Positions 7,488-18,862 of a DNA stretch of 54,321 nucleotides are shown here, piece by piece (position 1 is the stretch's first letter; every line of letters begins with the position of its first letter). Both the position numbers and the translations under genes were made by a program. This DNA is from Clostridia bacterium (GTDB lineage Bacteria > Bacillota > Clostridia > Christensenellales > Aristaeellaceae): the NCBI GenBank assembly GCA_017543905.1, contig JAFYFC010000021.1, forward strand, positions 1 to 54,321, written 5' to 3'. The notes below the pieces were generated by a model. It had not been told where the DNA came from, did no database searches, and saw only the letters and a list, made by a program, of their open reading frames with translations.

Positions 7488-9176
7488 GTGAAGCTTATAT
7501 CAAACGATCCAATCAGCATACAGGCGGAAAAGTACTCCGCGAAGCTTATCGAAAAGCGGCCTGCGCTGCTTTTGACCGCTGCGGACGGCACGGTGATGGG
7601 CGAGCTCGCGTTGGTGTTTTCCGCGCACACGCTTAACGGCAGGGACGTATCCTCTGAGATGACGCCGTGGCGGATAAGCGAACGCGGAAGCGAAATAACG
7701 CTGACGTGCCGTTTGGATTCCTGCGTCTGGGACGAAAAAATCGTAGATATACGTTTCTGCGAGGACCGGATAGTATATACCGCTTCGGTAGAGGGGCGGG
7801 GAGATTTGACCGACCTTGAGCTGCTCGGCGGCTTTTATACCGGCAGCAACCGCGCCGTGAGCAACGCCCGCCTGTATTCGGGCTTCAGGGGCGACTGGCT
7901 GTTCAACCCGGAGCCTGACTGCGCGGAGGTTTACAGACGCGGCGTATACGAGCGTTCGCTTATCGACCTTACCGGCGTGCCTATTCCCGGACGGGACGGC
8001 TGGTTTTTTACGCCGCCGGTGTTCTGCTACGTGCTTAAGCACGGAGAAGCCTGCATGACGCTGGGCATAAGCGCAGAGCCGGGCACGAACGATTATACTG
8101 AATTTGAATATACGGGCGGCAGCGGACAGGAGCTGATACTGCGCTACGAGGGGTATACACATGTGGACGGCTTTTACCGCCTGCCCTCGCTGCATATGAT
8201 TTTCGGACGGGACGAATACGAGCTGATATCGGAATTCAGTGCGCGCAAGGCCGAAGACGGCGCACGTCCCGACTGGTGGACGCGCCCGATCTTCTGCGGC
8301 TGGGGCGCGCAGAGCGCACTGTCCGGGGAAATGCACTGTCCTGCCCCGCAGCTTTCGAACCAGATTTTCTACGAGCGCTTTACCGCCTCGCTGGACGAAA
8401 AGCGCATAGAGCCCGGTACTGTGGTGATCGACGACAAATGGCAGAGATCCTACGGTCTTAACGACGTGGACACAGATAAATGGCCAGACATGAAGCGCTT
8501 CATCGCCGATATGCATTCGAAGGGACGCAAGGTGCTTTTGTGGCTGAAGGCCTGGGACCCGGAGGGCGTATCGCCCCGCCTGTGCATACGCGACTTCAGG
8601 GGCAAGCCTCAGTCCATAGATCCGGAAAACCCCGAATATATTGCGCTGTTTGACGCAGCCTGCCGCGAGATGCTTTCCCCCGAGGGGCTGGACGCGGACG
8701 GCTTCAAGATAGACTTTACCGCCCGCATACCGACTTGCCCGGGCTGCCAAAGATACGGCAGACACTGGGGGCTCGAGCTTATGCGCGCGTATCTGGCCAT
8801 GGTACACGACAGCGCCAAGCGTGTAAAGCCGGACGCGCTCATAATGTGCCACTGCCCGCATCCGTATCTGGCGGACAAGCTGGACATGATACGCCTGAAC
8901 GACATAAATATCGCCCGCCCCGTATGCCCGCAGATGATACACAGAGCGAAGCTTGTAAAAGCTGTGCTGCCGGATAAGCTGATAGATACGGATAACTGGC
9001 CGATGCCTGACAAGCGCTCGCTTCTGGAATACGTGTCGCTGCAGCCGGAGCTCGGCGTGCCCTCGCTGTATTACCTCTGGCATATGGACAACAGCCCGGA
9101 GGACATAAGCGACGCAGACCTCGACACCGTGCGCGCCGCCTGGGCTGTGTGGAACGAAAAAAGGAAAGCGCTCTGA
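7488..9176 (+). CDS. TIM-barrel glycoside hydrolase (GH31/GH36 clan-like)
   Basis: This 562-residue intracellular protein lacks a signal peptide. An N-terminal beta-rich domain (about 1-270) is followed by a (beta/alpha)8 barrel. Barrel features resemble retaining alpha-glycosidases: CGWGAQ after the linker, VVIDDKW (D315-D316), KVLLWLKAWDPEG, then DGFKID with D409 as the probable nucleophile, and LIDTDNW (D500, D502) as the candidate acid/base region. The pattern sits between GH31 and GH36, and I cannot assign the family. GTG start at 7488, with AGGAGG ending five bases before it. It lies 12 bases after the aldolase, so they are co-transcribed. It probably hydrolyses the imported glycoside. 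Confidence 0.82.
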   Translation: MKLISNDPISIQAEKYSAKLIEKRPALLLTAADGTVMGELALVFSAHTLNGRDVSSEMTPWRISERGSEITLTCRLDSCVWDEKIVDIRFCEDRIVYTASVEGRGDLTDLELLGGFYTGSNRAVSNARLYSGFRGDWLFNPEPDCAEVYRRGVYERSLIDLTGVPIPGRDGWFFTPPVFCYVLKHGEACMTLGISAEPGTNDYTEFEYTGGSGQELILRYEGYTHVDGFYRLPSLHMIFGRDEYELISEFSARKAEDGARPDWWTRPIFCGWGAQSALSGEMHCPAPQLSNQIFYERFTASLDEKRIEPGTVVIDDKWQRSYGLNDVDTDKWPDMKRFIADMHSKGRKVLLWLKAWDPEGVSPRLCIRDFRGKPQSIDPENPEYIALFDAACREMLSPEGLDADGFKIDFTARIPTCPGCQRYGRHWGLELMRAYLAMVHDSAKRVKPDALIMCHCPHPYLADKLDMIRLNDINIARPVCPQMIHRAKLVKAVLPDKLIDTDNWPMPDKRSLLEYVSLQPELGVPSLYYLWHMDNSPEDISDADLDTVRAAWAVWNEKRKAL

Positions 9177-9185
9177 CAAGCGACT

Positions 9186-9802
9186 GAAGTACAAAAGCCC
9201 GCAGGGAGGCTTGGAGGGGCTTACACTTGCCTTCTCGCCTGCGGGCTCGGTCACGGTTCGGCTCTGACAGTCCACTGGACTGTCATTCACCAACGAACCG
9301 TGCTGCGCGCCCCTTGAGGGGAAGCCTTTTGGGCGGGCTTCAGCGAAGCGCACAAGCCCGCAGGGGTAGCTTGGAGGGGCTTGCCCCTCCAACTTCAATC
9401 CGCAGCGGCGGCAAGGCGCTTTGTCTCAAATTCTATTTGAGCCAAAGCGTCCCGCATAGCGGGATCAACTTGCCAGCAGGCAAGTTGACCTCGTACGGCG
9501 CGAGTACGCGATTTTTGCGAAGTCGAGCGCAGCGCAGCGAAGACGACCGGAGCAAATAATCGCTTCCGCTCAATTTGAGGTTGATTTGCCATCGGCAAAT
9601 CAATCCCGCCTTTGGCGGGACGCATCGGCTCAAATCTGCGATTTGAGGCGGTGCGCCTTGCGCCCGGAAAATCCCGCAGGATTTTCAGCAAAAACTGCAA
9701 AACCTGCCTCAGCCCTTCCAAAAGCCGCACGTTTTATCCAAGAGCCTTAATCAGCTGCAGCAACCCACCCGATCGAAATGAAGCAAAGCTTCATTTCGAT
9801 CG
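9186..9802 (+). repeat. Mosaic palindromic repeat element, copy B (complete, enlarged)
   Basis: This fills most of the 646-base gap 9177-9822. The left end GAAGTACAAAAGCC matches the far end of copy C; the right end is the CGATCGAAATGAAG palindrome at 9770-9802. From 9415 it matches copy A. The left third is an extra block of nested hairpins: AGCCCGCAGG/CCTGCGGGCT (9196-9205 with 9238-9247), CACGGTTCG/CGAACCGTG (9252-9260 with 9294-9302) enclosing GACAGTCC/GGACTGTC, and CCCCT-tg-AGGGG. A 10-bp stem TTGGAGGGGC-tt-GCCCCTCCAA (9371-9392) starts the core. No conserved reading frame. Confidence 0.88.
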
Positions 9803-9824
9803 AAGGGCGACAGCCCTTTTTTTT
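9803..9824 (+). terminator. Intrinsic terminator at the right end of repeat copy B
   Basis: AAGGGC-gaca-GCCCTT followed by a run of eight T on the plus strand. It would end transcription coming from the aldolase/glycosidase unit through the repeat. The T run overlaps the stop codon of the convergent small gene at 9823. Confidence 0.85.
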
Positions 9825-10113
9825 ATCCTTGCAGATTGTTTGACTGCCGTATCATGTCCTCGACCACTATGTCGTAGATTTCACCGACGCCGGCACAGTA
9901 TTCAAGCACCTTCCATGGCTCGTTCGTGTGAAAATGGATTTTCACAGTCTCCTCGTCACCTATCGCGAGCAGCTCGTTGCCCTCTATATTTTCAGTGATA
10001 TAGCGCGCGATTTCGCTTTCGTCAAGGTTTTTGTCCCTGCGGTCAAGCAGCAGCTGCGTATCGTAACGATACGCGAAAGCGTCGTCTTCTGCGTCTATCG
10101 AAACTAAACTCAT
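9823..10113 (-). CDS. Stand-alone FakA/DAK-phosphatase C-terminal-like domain protein
   Basis: This 96-residue protein resembles a short part of the C-terminal (Dak1_2-type) region of fatty acid kinase FakA, which is about 550 residues. The telling stretch is IGDEETVKIHFHTNEPWKVLEY (starts at residue 51), which matches the GDDDLVKVHVHTNNPGKVLEY-type motif of FakA. The kinase (DhaL) domain is absent. AAGGAG lies 11 bases before the ATG. It follows the M16 peptidase gene by 44 bases and is the last gene of the rpsO-pnp-M16 run. It may be a degenerate paralogue or a regulator of the FakA-FakB (DegV) system; a DegV protein is encoded at 29725. Function is not established. Confidence 0.65.
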   Translation of the reverse strand: MSLVSIDAEDDAFAYRYDTQLLLDRRDKNLDESEIARYITENIEGNELLAIGDEETVKIHFHTNEPWKVLEYCAGVGEIYDIVVEDMIRQSNNLQG

Positions 10114-10157
10114 CTTTTTTATGGCTCCTTATGTTATTCTGATCGGCAGGGCGCGCT

Positions 10158-11402
10158 TCAGCCAAGCTTTACGCTGTCTGCGTCCGCGCCTACTATCGCG
10201 GCGCTGCGCTTTGAGGTAATCAGCTGCGCCGCAAGCTCGTTTACCTGCTCGTACTTTATCGCGTTTATGCGTGAAATTAGCTCGTCCTGCGTTACGGTGT
10301 CGCCGCGCATAAGCAGGCGGCGTCCGGCGGACTTCATGCGGTTGGAGGTGGATTCCATCGCCATTATCAGGCTGGAAAGCGTCTGCTCTCTCGCCTGCCC
10401 GAACTCCTTGCGCGAGATGCCGTCGCGTCCGAGCTTTTCTATTTCTTTAAGAGTGAGCTCGACTACCTGATTTGCGTTTTCGGGACTCATGCCTGCGTAT
10501 ACGCTGAAAAGACCGCTTGTAAGCGTGGTCGACAGCGACGTGAACACGTTGTACGCGAGCCCGCGTTCTTCGCGTATGGACTGAAACAGCCGTGACGACA
10601 TCGAGCCGCCCAGCACCGTGTTCACCACGCTGAAGGCATAATAGTCGTCGCTCAGCTGGCTGGGCCCGTCGAAGCCTATGCACACGTGCGTCTGCTCCAT
10701 ATCCTTTTCGCGGCGGATCACACACGGTTCGTGGGGCGCGAGCGCGATTTCAGGCCGCTTTATGCCGGAGGGCTGCCAGCAGGAATATAAATCCTCGGCC
10801 TGCGCAAGCAGCGCATCCCAGTCGTACGAGCCCGCCACAGCAAGCACGGCGCCGTCCGGACGGTAACGCGCGTCCATATACGCCCTTATATCCTCGCGCG
10901 TAAAGCGGCTTACGTTTTCCGCCTTGCCCAGCACCGGGCGCGATATCGGCTGCACACCGAAGTGCGCCGTGTTAAGCAGCTCGAACACCAGATCGTCCGG
11001 CGTGTCCTCGGCCATGTTTATCTCCTCGAGCACCACGCCCTTCTCCCGTTCGACGTCCGCGGGATCGAGCCTTGAATTAAGCACGAGATCGCTTATCATA
11101 TCCATCGCCAGGGGAAGATGCGCGCCGAGCACGCTGGTGTAAAAGCAGGTGTTTTCGACGTCTGTGAATGCGTTCAGCATGCCGCCTACGGCGTCCATCT
11201 CTTCTGCGATCTGCCGCGCGGAACGCTTTTTTGTGCCTTTGAACAGCATATGCTCGATGAAGTGGCTTATGCCGTTTGTATCGTCGTTTTCGTATACGCT
11301 GCCGCTGTCCACCCATAAGCCCAGCGACACGCTTCTGAACGTAGGCATGGGCACGCCGATCACGCGCAGCTTGTCAGAAAGTACGGCTGTCTGAAATTCC
11401 AT
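10158..11402 (-). CDS. M16 family zinc peptidase (processing peptidase-like)
   Basis: This 414-residue M16B-type metalloprotease has the inverted zinc motif HFIEH (H47, E50, H51) and a downstream glutamate region in the same lobe. It carries the usual two M16 lobes, the second inactive. It has no signal peptide and should be cytosolic. The start at 11402 is set by GGAGG a few bases upstream; the frame stays open into pnp, but that extension is a shadow. The order rpsO-pnp-M16 peptidase is common in Bacillota. A strong terminator separates it from pnp, so its level may be set by read-through. Confidence 0.93.
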   Translation of the reverse strand: MEFQTAVLSDKLRVIGVPMPTFRSVSLGLWVDSGSVYENDDTNGISHFIEHMLFKGTKKRSARQIAEEMDAVGGMLNAFTDVENTCFYTSVLGAHLPLAMDMISDLVLNSRLDPADVEREKGVVLEEINMAEDTPDDLVFELLNTAHFGVQPISRPVLGKAENVSRFTREDIRAYMDARYRPDGAVLAVAGSYDWDALLAQAEDLYSCWQPSGIKRPEIALAPHEPCVIRREKDMEQTHVCIGFDGPSQLSDDYYAFSVVNTVLGGSMSSRLFQSIREERGLAYNVFTSLSTTLTSGLFSVYAGMSPENANQVVELTLKEIEKLGRDGISRKEFGQAREQTLSSLIMAMESTSNRMKSAGRRLLMRGDTVTQDELISRINAIKYEQVNELAAQLITSKRSAAIVGADADSVKLG

Positions 11403-11424
11403 TTGTCCTCCGAAGCCAGTCGGC

Positions 11425-11453
11425 GAAAAAACAGCCGCGCGGCGCGCGGCTGT
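11425..11453 (-). terminator. Intrinsic terminator between pnp and M16 peptidase
   Basis: Perfect 10-bp stem ACAGCCGCGC/GCGCGGCTGT with loop GCC (11431-11453), followed on the minus strand by TTTTTT. It sits 15 bases after the pnp stop and only 22 bases before the next start codon. Confidence 0.85.
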
Positions 11454-11467
11454 AAATTCGGGTCTGC

Positions 11468-13633
11468 TTATTCTTTGTGTCCGCCATTGCCTCTGTGGAA
11501 GCCGTTTCCGGCTGCGCGCGGGGGCCTGCGCACGGGCATCGCGTCGTTGTCGTATACTATATCGTTGCGAACCAGATTGATGCGGCCCTGAGAGTCTATC
11601 TCGGCTACGCGGCATTCGAGCGTGTCGCCGATATTCACCACGTCTTCGACCTTCTCCACACGCTTGTTGGCGAGCTTGGAGATGTGGATCATGCCGTCCT
11701 TGCCGGGCGCGTATTCCACGAAGGCGCCGAAGGACATGATCCTCGCGACCGTTCCGGTAAACACGTCGCCAACCTGCAGCTCGCGCGTTATGCCTTCGAT
11801 TATGCTCTTGGCCTTCTGCGCCGCCTGCGCGTTTTCGGTTGCGATATACACGGTGCCGTCGTCCTCGATGTCGATCTTTACGCCGGTCTGCTCGATTATC
11901 TTGTTGATCATCTTGCCCTTGGGGCCTACGACCTCGCCGATCTTCTCGGGATTGATCTTGAACTGGATGATCTTGGGCGCGTATTTTGAAAGCTCGGGTC
12001 TGGGCGCGGGCAGAGTTTCGAGCATTTTTCCGAGTATATGCATGCGGCCGTCGTACGCCTGTGCGAGCGCCTGACGCAGTATGGGCTCGTCGATGCCCTT
12101 GATCTTGATGTCCATCTGTATGGCGGTGATGCCCTGAGCCGTGCCGGCTACCTTGAAGTCCATGTCGCCGAGGAAGTCCTCAAGACCCTGTATGTCGGTA
12201 AGCACCGCTACCTTGCCGGTATTTTCGACGTCCTTTATAAGGCCCATCGCCACGCCGGCGACGGGGCGCTTGATCGGCACGCCTGCGTCCATAAGCGAAA
12301 GCGTGGAACCGCATACGGAAGCCTGTGAGGTGGAACCGTTGGAGGACATTACCTCGCTGACCAGCCTCAGGCAGTAGGGGAATTCCTCGACGGAAGGTAT
12401 CATCGGGCGCAGAGCGCGCTCGGCCAGCGCGCCGTGACCTATCTCGCGGCGGCCGGGGCTGCGCAGCGCCTTGGCTTCACCGGTGGAATAGCCCGGGAAA
12501 TTGTAATGATGTATGTATCTCTTGGTGGTTTCGGGGGTGATGCCGTCAAGTATCTGCACCTCGCTCATGGGCGCGAGCGTGCACACGGTCATTACCTGCG
12601 TCTGGCCGCGGGTGAACACCGCGGAGCCGTGCGGACGGGGCAGCACGCCGGTCTCACACCAAATCGGACGCACCTCGGTAAGCTTTCTGCCGTCGGGACG
12701 CACGCCCTCGTCGATTATGCGGCGGCGCATGACTTCCTTCTGGGTATTGTAAAGCGCGTCGGCAACCTCCTGCATACGCTCGGGATAAATCTCGGCGAAA
12801 TGCGCGTTGACCTCTTCCTTTATCTGGCTTTCGCGAATCTGACGCTCGCCTCTGTCGAAGGTGTCGAACATCCAGCGGACCTTGTCTATCGCGTACTCGC
12901 GCACGGCCGCCTTAACGTCGTCGCCGGGCACCTCAAGCGGGAATTCGCGCTTTTCCTTGCCGATTTCGCGCACTATGTTTTCCTGGAATTCGACTATGCG
13001 CTTTACCTGCTCGTGCGCGAAGAGTATGGCCTTGAGCATGACCTCCTCGCTCACTTCGTTCGCGCCTGCCTCGACCATGAGCACGGCTTCCTTCGTGCCG
13101 GCTACGGTCAGATCGAGCGCGGAGACCTCTCTCTGCGCCTGAGTGGGGTTTACGACGAATTCGTCGTCCACCAGACCGATGTTTACCGCGCCCACAGGGC
13201 CGGCAAACGGGATCTCGCTGATCGAGAGCGCGGCGGACGCGCCTATCATCGCGGGCGTCTCGGGACTGCAGTCGAAGTCCACGCTCATTACGGTCGCGGC
13301 GACGGCTACGTCGTTTCTCATTCCCTTGGGGAAGAGGGGACGCAGCGGCCTGTCGATCAGACGGGAGGTAAGTATGGCCTTCTCGCCCGGACGGCCCTCG
13401 CGCCTGTTCCAGGAACCGGGAATATGGCCTACGGAATACAGCTTCTCCTCATAGTCCACGTTCAGGGGAAAGAAATCCATGCCCGGACGCACGGACTCGG
13501 ATACGGTAGCGTTGACAAGCACGGCGGTATCGCCGTAGCGCACGAATGTGGAGCCGGCCGCCTGCTCGGCATATTTGCCGAATTCCAGCGTGAGCGTACG
13601 TCCGCCCAGCTCCAGTGAGTAGCTCTTGAACAT
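11468..13633 (-). CDS. pnp: Polyribonucleotide nucleotidyltransferase (PNPase)
   Basis: This 721-residue 3'-to-5' phosphorolytic exoribonuclease is a core enzyme of mRNA decay and acts as a trimer. Two RNase PH domains (about 10-230 and 315-540) flank an all-alpha linker. The active RNase PH repeat shows the GRREIGHGALAERAL motif near residue 395. The C-terminal KH domain carries VGPKGKMINKI (GxxG) near 565, followed by an S1 domain (GTVARIMSFGAFVEY) near 630-690 and a short basic tail. AGGAGG precedes the ATG. It is the second gene after rpsO, with structured RNA between them. Confidence 0.99.
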   Translation of the reverse strand: MFKSYSLELGGRTLTLEFGKYAEQAAGSTFVRYGDTAVLVNATVSESVRPGMDFFPLNVDYEEKLYSVGHIPGSWNRREGRPGEKAILTSRLIDRPLRPLFPKGMRNDVAVAATVMSVDFDCSPETPAMIGASAALSISEIPFAGPVGAVNIGLVDDEFVVNPTQAQREVSALDLTVAGTKEAVLMVEAGANEVSEEVMLKAILFAHEQVKRIVEFQENIVREIGKEKREFPLEVPGDDVKAAVREYAIDKVRWMFDTFDRGERQIRESQIKEEVNAHFAEIYPERMQEVADALYNTQKEVMRRRIIDEGVRPDGRKLTEVRPIWCETGVLPRPHGSAVFTRGQTQVMTVCTLAPMSEVQILDGITPETTKRYIHHYNFPGYSTGEAKALRSPGRREIGHGALAERALRPMIPSVEEFPYCLRLVSEVMSSNGSTSQASVCGSTLSLMDAGVPIKRPVAGVAMGLIKDVENTGKVAVLTDIQGLEDFLGDMDFKVAGTAQGITAIQMDIKIKGIDEPILRQALAQAYDGRMHILGKMLETLPAPRPELSKYAPKIIQFKINPEKIGEVVGPKGKMINKIIEQTGVKIDIEDDGTVYIATENAQAAQKAKSIIEGITRELQVGDVFTGTVARIMSFGAFVEYAPGKDGMIHISKLANKRVEKVEDVVNIGDTLECRVAEIDSQGRINLVRNDIVYDNDAMPVRRPPRAAGNGFHRGNGGHKE

Positions 13634-13684
13634 TGTTTATCCTCCTAAGCTTGTGTATCCGGAGATAAGCAGCGCCGAAGACTT

Positions 13685-13783
13685 GTCCCCGCAGGGACGT
13701 CAGGGCGCTGAAAACGTGCCCTGACGTCCCGGCGGCGAAACTGCTCATCATAATCCGGTATGCGCCGCCCAAGCGGGCGGCGC
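13685..13783 (-). promoter_or_regulatory. Structured rpsO-pnp intercistronic region (pnp leader)
   Basis: Two stable hairpins lie between rpsO and pnp. One has 9-bp arms at 13762-13770 and 13775-13783 (loop of 4) and no T run. The second has perfect 13-bp arms GGGACGTCAGGGC and its complement (13694-13706 and 13718-13730). The last bases of the second can instead pair with GTCCC/GGGAC at 13685-13698, giving two mutually exclusive folds. In E. coli a long stem at this place is cut by RNase III and lets PNPase control its own synthesis; a similar role here is inferred. Confidence 0.6.
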
Positions 13784-13801
13784 GTGCTGCAAACGCGGGT
13801 C

Positions 13802-14062
13802 TTACTTGCGCAGGCCCAGCTTTGCGATGATGGAACGATAGCTCTCGATGTCGGTTTTCTTCAGATAGTCCAGCAGACCTCTGCGCTGACCGACCATCAG
13901 CAGCAGACCGCGGCGGGAGTGGTGATCCTTCTTGTTGAGCTTTAAGTGCTCGTTCAGGTGGTTGATGCGCGCGGTGAGCAGCGCGATCTGCACCTCGGGT
14001 GAACCGGTGTCGCCCTCGTGACGGCCGTACTCGGCGATGATGGAGCTCTTGTCGATAGTCAT
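13802..14062 (-). CDS. rpsO: 30S ribosomal protein S15
   Basis: This 86-residue S15 is the early-assembly protein of the 30S platform that binds the 16S rRNA three-way junction. The family signature is clear: [34 protein letters not shown] and KLGLRK at the end. GGGAGG precedes the ATG. It is the first gene of the rpsO-pnp unit, with a roughly 100-base leader. The leader contains an inverted repeat, GCGGTTATATGACCG with a later ACGG, of the kind used for S15 autoregulation, but I cannot fold it with certainty. Confidence 0.99.
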   Translation of the reverse strand: MTIDKSSIIAEYGRHEGDTGSPEVQIALLTARINHLNEHLKLNKKDHHSRRGLLLMVGQRRGLLDYLKKTDIESYRSIIAKLGLRK

Positions 14063-14163
14063 GGTTTATCCTCCCATTTATATGTATTCCCGCACACGAA
14101 GCATACCGTCGGGACGTCGGAAAGCTGCGCATGCGGATCTACGGTCATATAACCGCACTCTTT

Positions 14164-14192
14164 ATTATATCGCAAAGCGGCTGCCTTGTAAA
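14164..14192 (-). promoter_or_regulatory. Sigma-A promoter of rpsO
   Basis: Minus strand: TTTACA (14192-14187), a 17-bp spacer, and TATAAT (14169-14164). It leaves a leader of about 95 bases before the rpsO ATG. Confidence 0.88.
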
Positions 14193-14236
14193 TGAGCTTT
14201 TGCGTTATATATGTGTTGTACGCTTTATTTTTGCGT

Positions 14237-14263
14237 GAAGAAAAGGGGGCATGCAGCCCCCTT
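14237..14263 (-). terminator. Intrinsic terminator after gyrA
   Basis: Stem AAGGGGGC-tgcat-GCCCCCTT (read on the minus strand) followed by TTCTTC, 20 bases after the gyrA stop. It ends the gyrB-gyrA transcript. Confidence 0.88.
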
Positions 14264-14283
14264 CGGCATATTATTCGCCTATC

Positions 14284-16872
14284 TCAGATATCCTCGTCGG
14301 TTTCTTCGGTCTCAGTAGGCTCCGGATCGGCATCGAGTCTGTCGAGGAGCTTGTCGAGCGCGTCGGGCGACGTGCCGTTTACCGAGGGCTCTGCAGCGTC
14401 TTCTTCGGCTTCGGCGGTATCGGCTGCGTCAAGCGGCGCTTCCTCCTCCTTCGCCGAGGGAGCGGCGCTTACGATGCGGCTGTCTCCGACCTTCATAAGC
14501 CGTACGCCCTGCGTGGAACGCCCCTGCACGGAGATCGAGGACACGGGTATGCGGATTATCGTGCCGTCCACGGTGATGAGCATTATGTCTTCGTTCTCGC
14601 TTACCAGCAGCTGCGCGGCGAGCTTGCCTGTCTTTTCGGTTATGTTCATGGCCTTTACGCCTTTGCCGGCGCGGCTCTGCAGGCGGAACTCGTCTAAAGG
14701 CGTACGCTTGCCGTATCCGTTTTCGGTTATGGCGAGCACGGTCTTGCTCTCGTCCACTATTGTGATATCGACGACCTCGTCGTCCTCGCCCAGATCCATA
14801 CTGCGCACGCCGACCGCGCTTCTGCCTATCGCGCGCAGCTCGCCCTCGTCGAAGCGGATGGAGTATCCGTTGCGGGAGCCCAGCATGAGCTGGCTGTTTC
14901 CGTGCGTAAGGCGCACGGCTATCAGCGAATCGTCGTCGCGCAGCGTGACCGCGATCATGCCCGCCTTGCGTATGTTAGCAAACGCGGCGAGGCTTATACG
15001 CTTGATTATGCCCTTGCGCGTGGCCATTATGAGGTAATACTCCTCGCGGTTCTCCTCCGGTACCGGCAGCACCGCTGTTACCTTCTCACCGGGCTCGAGC
15101 TGCAGCATGTTTATTATCGCCGTGCCGCGCGACATGCGCCCCGCTTCGGGTATCTCGTAGCACATCTTTTTGTACACGCGCCCGCGGTCGGTAAAGAACA
15201 TCACGGCGTCGTGCGTGCTGGTCACGTACAATTGCTCTATGAAATCCTCCTCGCGCGCGGTGGCCCCGATTATGCCCTTGCCGCCGCGTCTCTGCGCGCG
15301 GTAGGTGGAGGACGGCAGGCGCTTGACATAGCCGTTGTGGGTTATGGTCACCACCATGTCCTCCTCCTGTATGAGGTCGAGCATGTCGATCTCGCCCTCG
15401 AGGGCGCTGATCTCAGTGCGGCGGGGGTCTGCGTATTTGGCCCTGATTTCGCTTATCTCGTCCTTGATTATGCCCATCAGCAGGACCTCGTTTGCAAGCA
15501 CCTCTTTGAAATACGCTATCTGCTTTTCGAGCTCCGCGTATTCCGCCTGCAGACGGTCGCGTTCAAGCCCGGTCAGGCGCTGCAGACGCATGTCGAGTAT
15601 AGCCTGCGCCTGCTTGTCGTCAAGCCCCAGCGCGTCAATAAGGCCCTGCTTGGCGATAGGCGGAGTCGCGGAGGAACGTATGATCGTTATTACCTCGTCT
15701 ATACGGTCGAGCGCGATAAGCAGCCCCTCGAGTATGTGAGCGCGCGCCTCGGCCTTGTTCAGCTCGTATTTGGTGCGTCTGGTGATTACGTCCTTCTGAT
15801 GGTCTATATAGTGCTTTATTATGCTCTTTAACGAGAGCACCTTGGGCTCGCCGTTGACCAGCGCGAGCATTATCGCGCCGAAGGTATCCTGAAGCTGCGT
15901 GTGCTTATACAGGAAGTTGAGCACCACCTGCGCGGATACGTCGCGCTTGAGCTCTATTACCACGCGCATGCCGTTTCTGTCGGATTCGTCGCGGATGTCG
16001 CTGATGCCCTCTATGCGCTTGTCGTGCACGAGCTCGGCGATTTTTGCCACCAGTGCGGCTTTGTTCACCATATACGGTATCTCGGTGACCACTATGCGCT
16101 GGCGGCTCTGTCCCATGTCCTCGATTTCGTGCTTCGCGCGCACGACTATCCTGCCGCGTCCGGTATGATATGCGTCGTATATGCCGCGTCTGCCGAGTAT
16201 CACGCCGCCGGTCGGGAAATCCGGCCCCTGCACGAAGGCCATCAGATCGTCGACCTCGCAGTCGGGATGATCTATGTAGTAGACGCACGCGTCGATCACC
16301 TCGCCCAGATTGTGCGGGGGGATATTCGTGGCCATGCCTACCGCTATGCCCGCCGAGCCGTTTACCAGCAGGTTAGGGAAGCGCGCGGGCATTACCTCGG
16401 GCTGCATCAGCGTTTCGTCGAAGTTCGGGTAAAAATCGACCGTTTCCTTGTCGAGATCGCGCACCATTTCCAGCGCGAGCTTGTCCAGACGCACCTCGGT
16501 GTATCGCATCGCGGCGGCGCCGTCTCCGTCCACGGAGCCGAAGTTGCCCTGCCCGTCCACGAGGGTATAGCGCGTGTTGAAGGGCTGCGCGAGGCGTACA
16601 GTGGCGTCGTATACCGCGCTGTCGCCGTGGGGATGGTATTTGCCCAGTACGTCGCCGACTATACGCGCGCTTTTGCGGTAAGGCTTGTCGGGCGTGTTGC
16701 CGAGCTCCATCATGGAGTAAAGTATCCTTCTGTGCACGGGCTTGAGACCGTCGCGCACGTCCGGCAGCGCGCGGGACACTATAACCGCCATAGCGTATGA
16801 GATAAACGATTTTTTGAGCTCGTCCTCGACGTCCAGCGGGGTAAGGTTGCCGATATTGTACTGATCGTTCAT
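14284..16872 (-). CDS. gyrA: DNA gyrase subunit A
   Basis: This 862-residue breakage-reunion subunit of gyrase makes the double-strand cut during negative supercoiling. The catalytic tyrosine is Y124 in AAMRYTE. The quinolone-determining region reads [11 protein letters not shown] with S85 and D89, the unmutated susceptible type. The C-terminal beta-pinwheel carries the GyrA box QRRGGKG near residue 525, which separates it from ParC. After the pinwheel comes an acidic Glu/Asp/Ala-rich tail of about 60 residues ending in TEETDEDI, probably disordered. It starts 20 bases after gyrB. Confidence 0.99.
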   Translation of the reverse strand: MNDQYNIGNLTPLDVEDELKKSFISYAMAVIVSRALPDVRDGLKPVHRRILYSMMELGNTPDKPYRKSARIVGDVLGKYHPHGDSAVYDATVRLAQPFNTRYTLVDGQGNFGSVDGDGAAAMRYTEVRLDKLALEMVRDLDKETVDFYPNFDETLMQPEVMPARFPNLLVNGSAGIAVGMATNIPPHNLGEVIDACVYYIDHPDCEVDDLMAFVQGPDFPTGGVILGRRGIYDAYHTGRGRIVVRAKHEIEDMGQSRQRIVVTEIPYMVNKAALVAKIAELVHDKRIEGISDIRDESDRNGMRVVIELKRDVSAQVVLNFLYKHTQLQDTFGAIMLALVNGEPKVLSLKSIIKHYIDHQKDVITRRTKYELNKAEARAHILEGLLIALDRIDEVITIIRSSATPPIAKQGLIDALGLDDKQAQAILDMRLQRLTGLERDRLQAEYAELEKQIAYFKEVLANEVLLMGIIKDEISEIRAKYADPRRTEISALEGEIDMLDLIQEEDMVVTITHNGYVKRLPSSTYRAQRRGGKGIIGATAREEDFIEQLYVTSTHDAVMFFTDRGRVYKKMCYEIPEAGRMSRGTAIINMLQLEPGEKVTAVLPVPEENREEYYLIMATRKGIIKRISLAAFANIRKAGMIAVTLRDDDSLIAVRLTHGNSQLMLGSRNGYSIRFDEGELRAIGRSAVGVRSMDLGEDDEVVDITIVDESKTVLAITENGYGKRTPLDEFRLQSRAGKGVKAMNITEKTGKLAAQLLVSENEDIMLITVDGTIIRIPVSSISVQGRSTQGVRLMKVGDSRIVSAAPSAKEEEAPLDAADTAEAEEDAAEPSVNGTSPDALDKLLDRLDADPEPTETEETDEDI

Positions 16873-16892
16873 ATTCTGTCACTCGCCTTTCG

Positions 16893-18857
<1,965 letters not shown>

Positions 18858-18862
18858 TTAAT

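Noticed and set aside
7500..9398. 632-codon open frame on the minus strand
   Set aside because: It is fully antisense to the glycosidase gene, which has a ribosome site and recognisable motifs; the long frame is a by-product of GC-rich codon use.
12434..13618. 394-codon open frame on the plus strand
   Set aside because: Antisense to pnp, which is unmistakable; no ribosome site.
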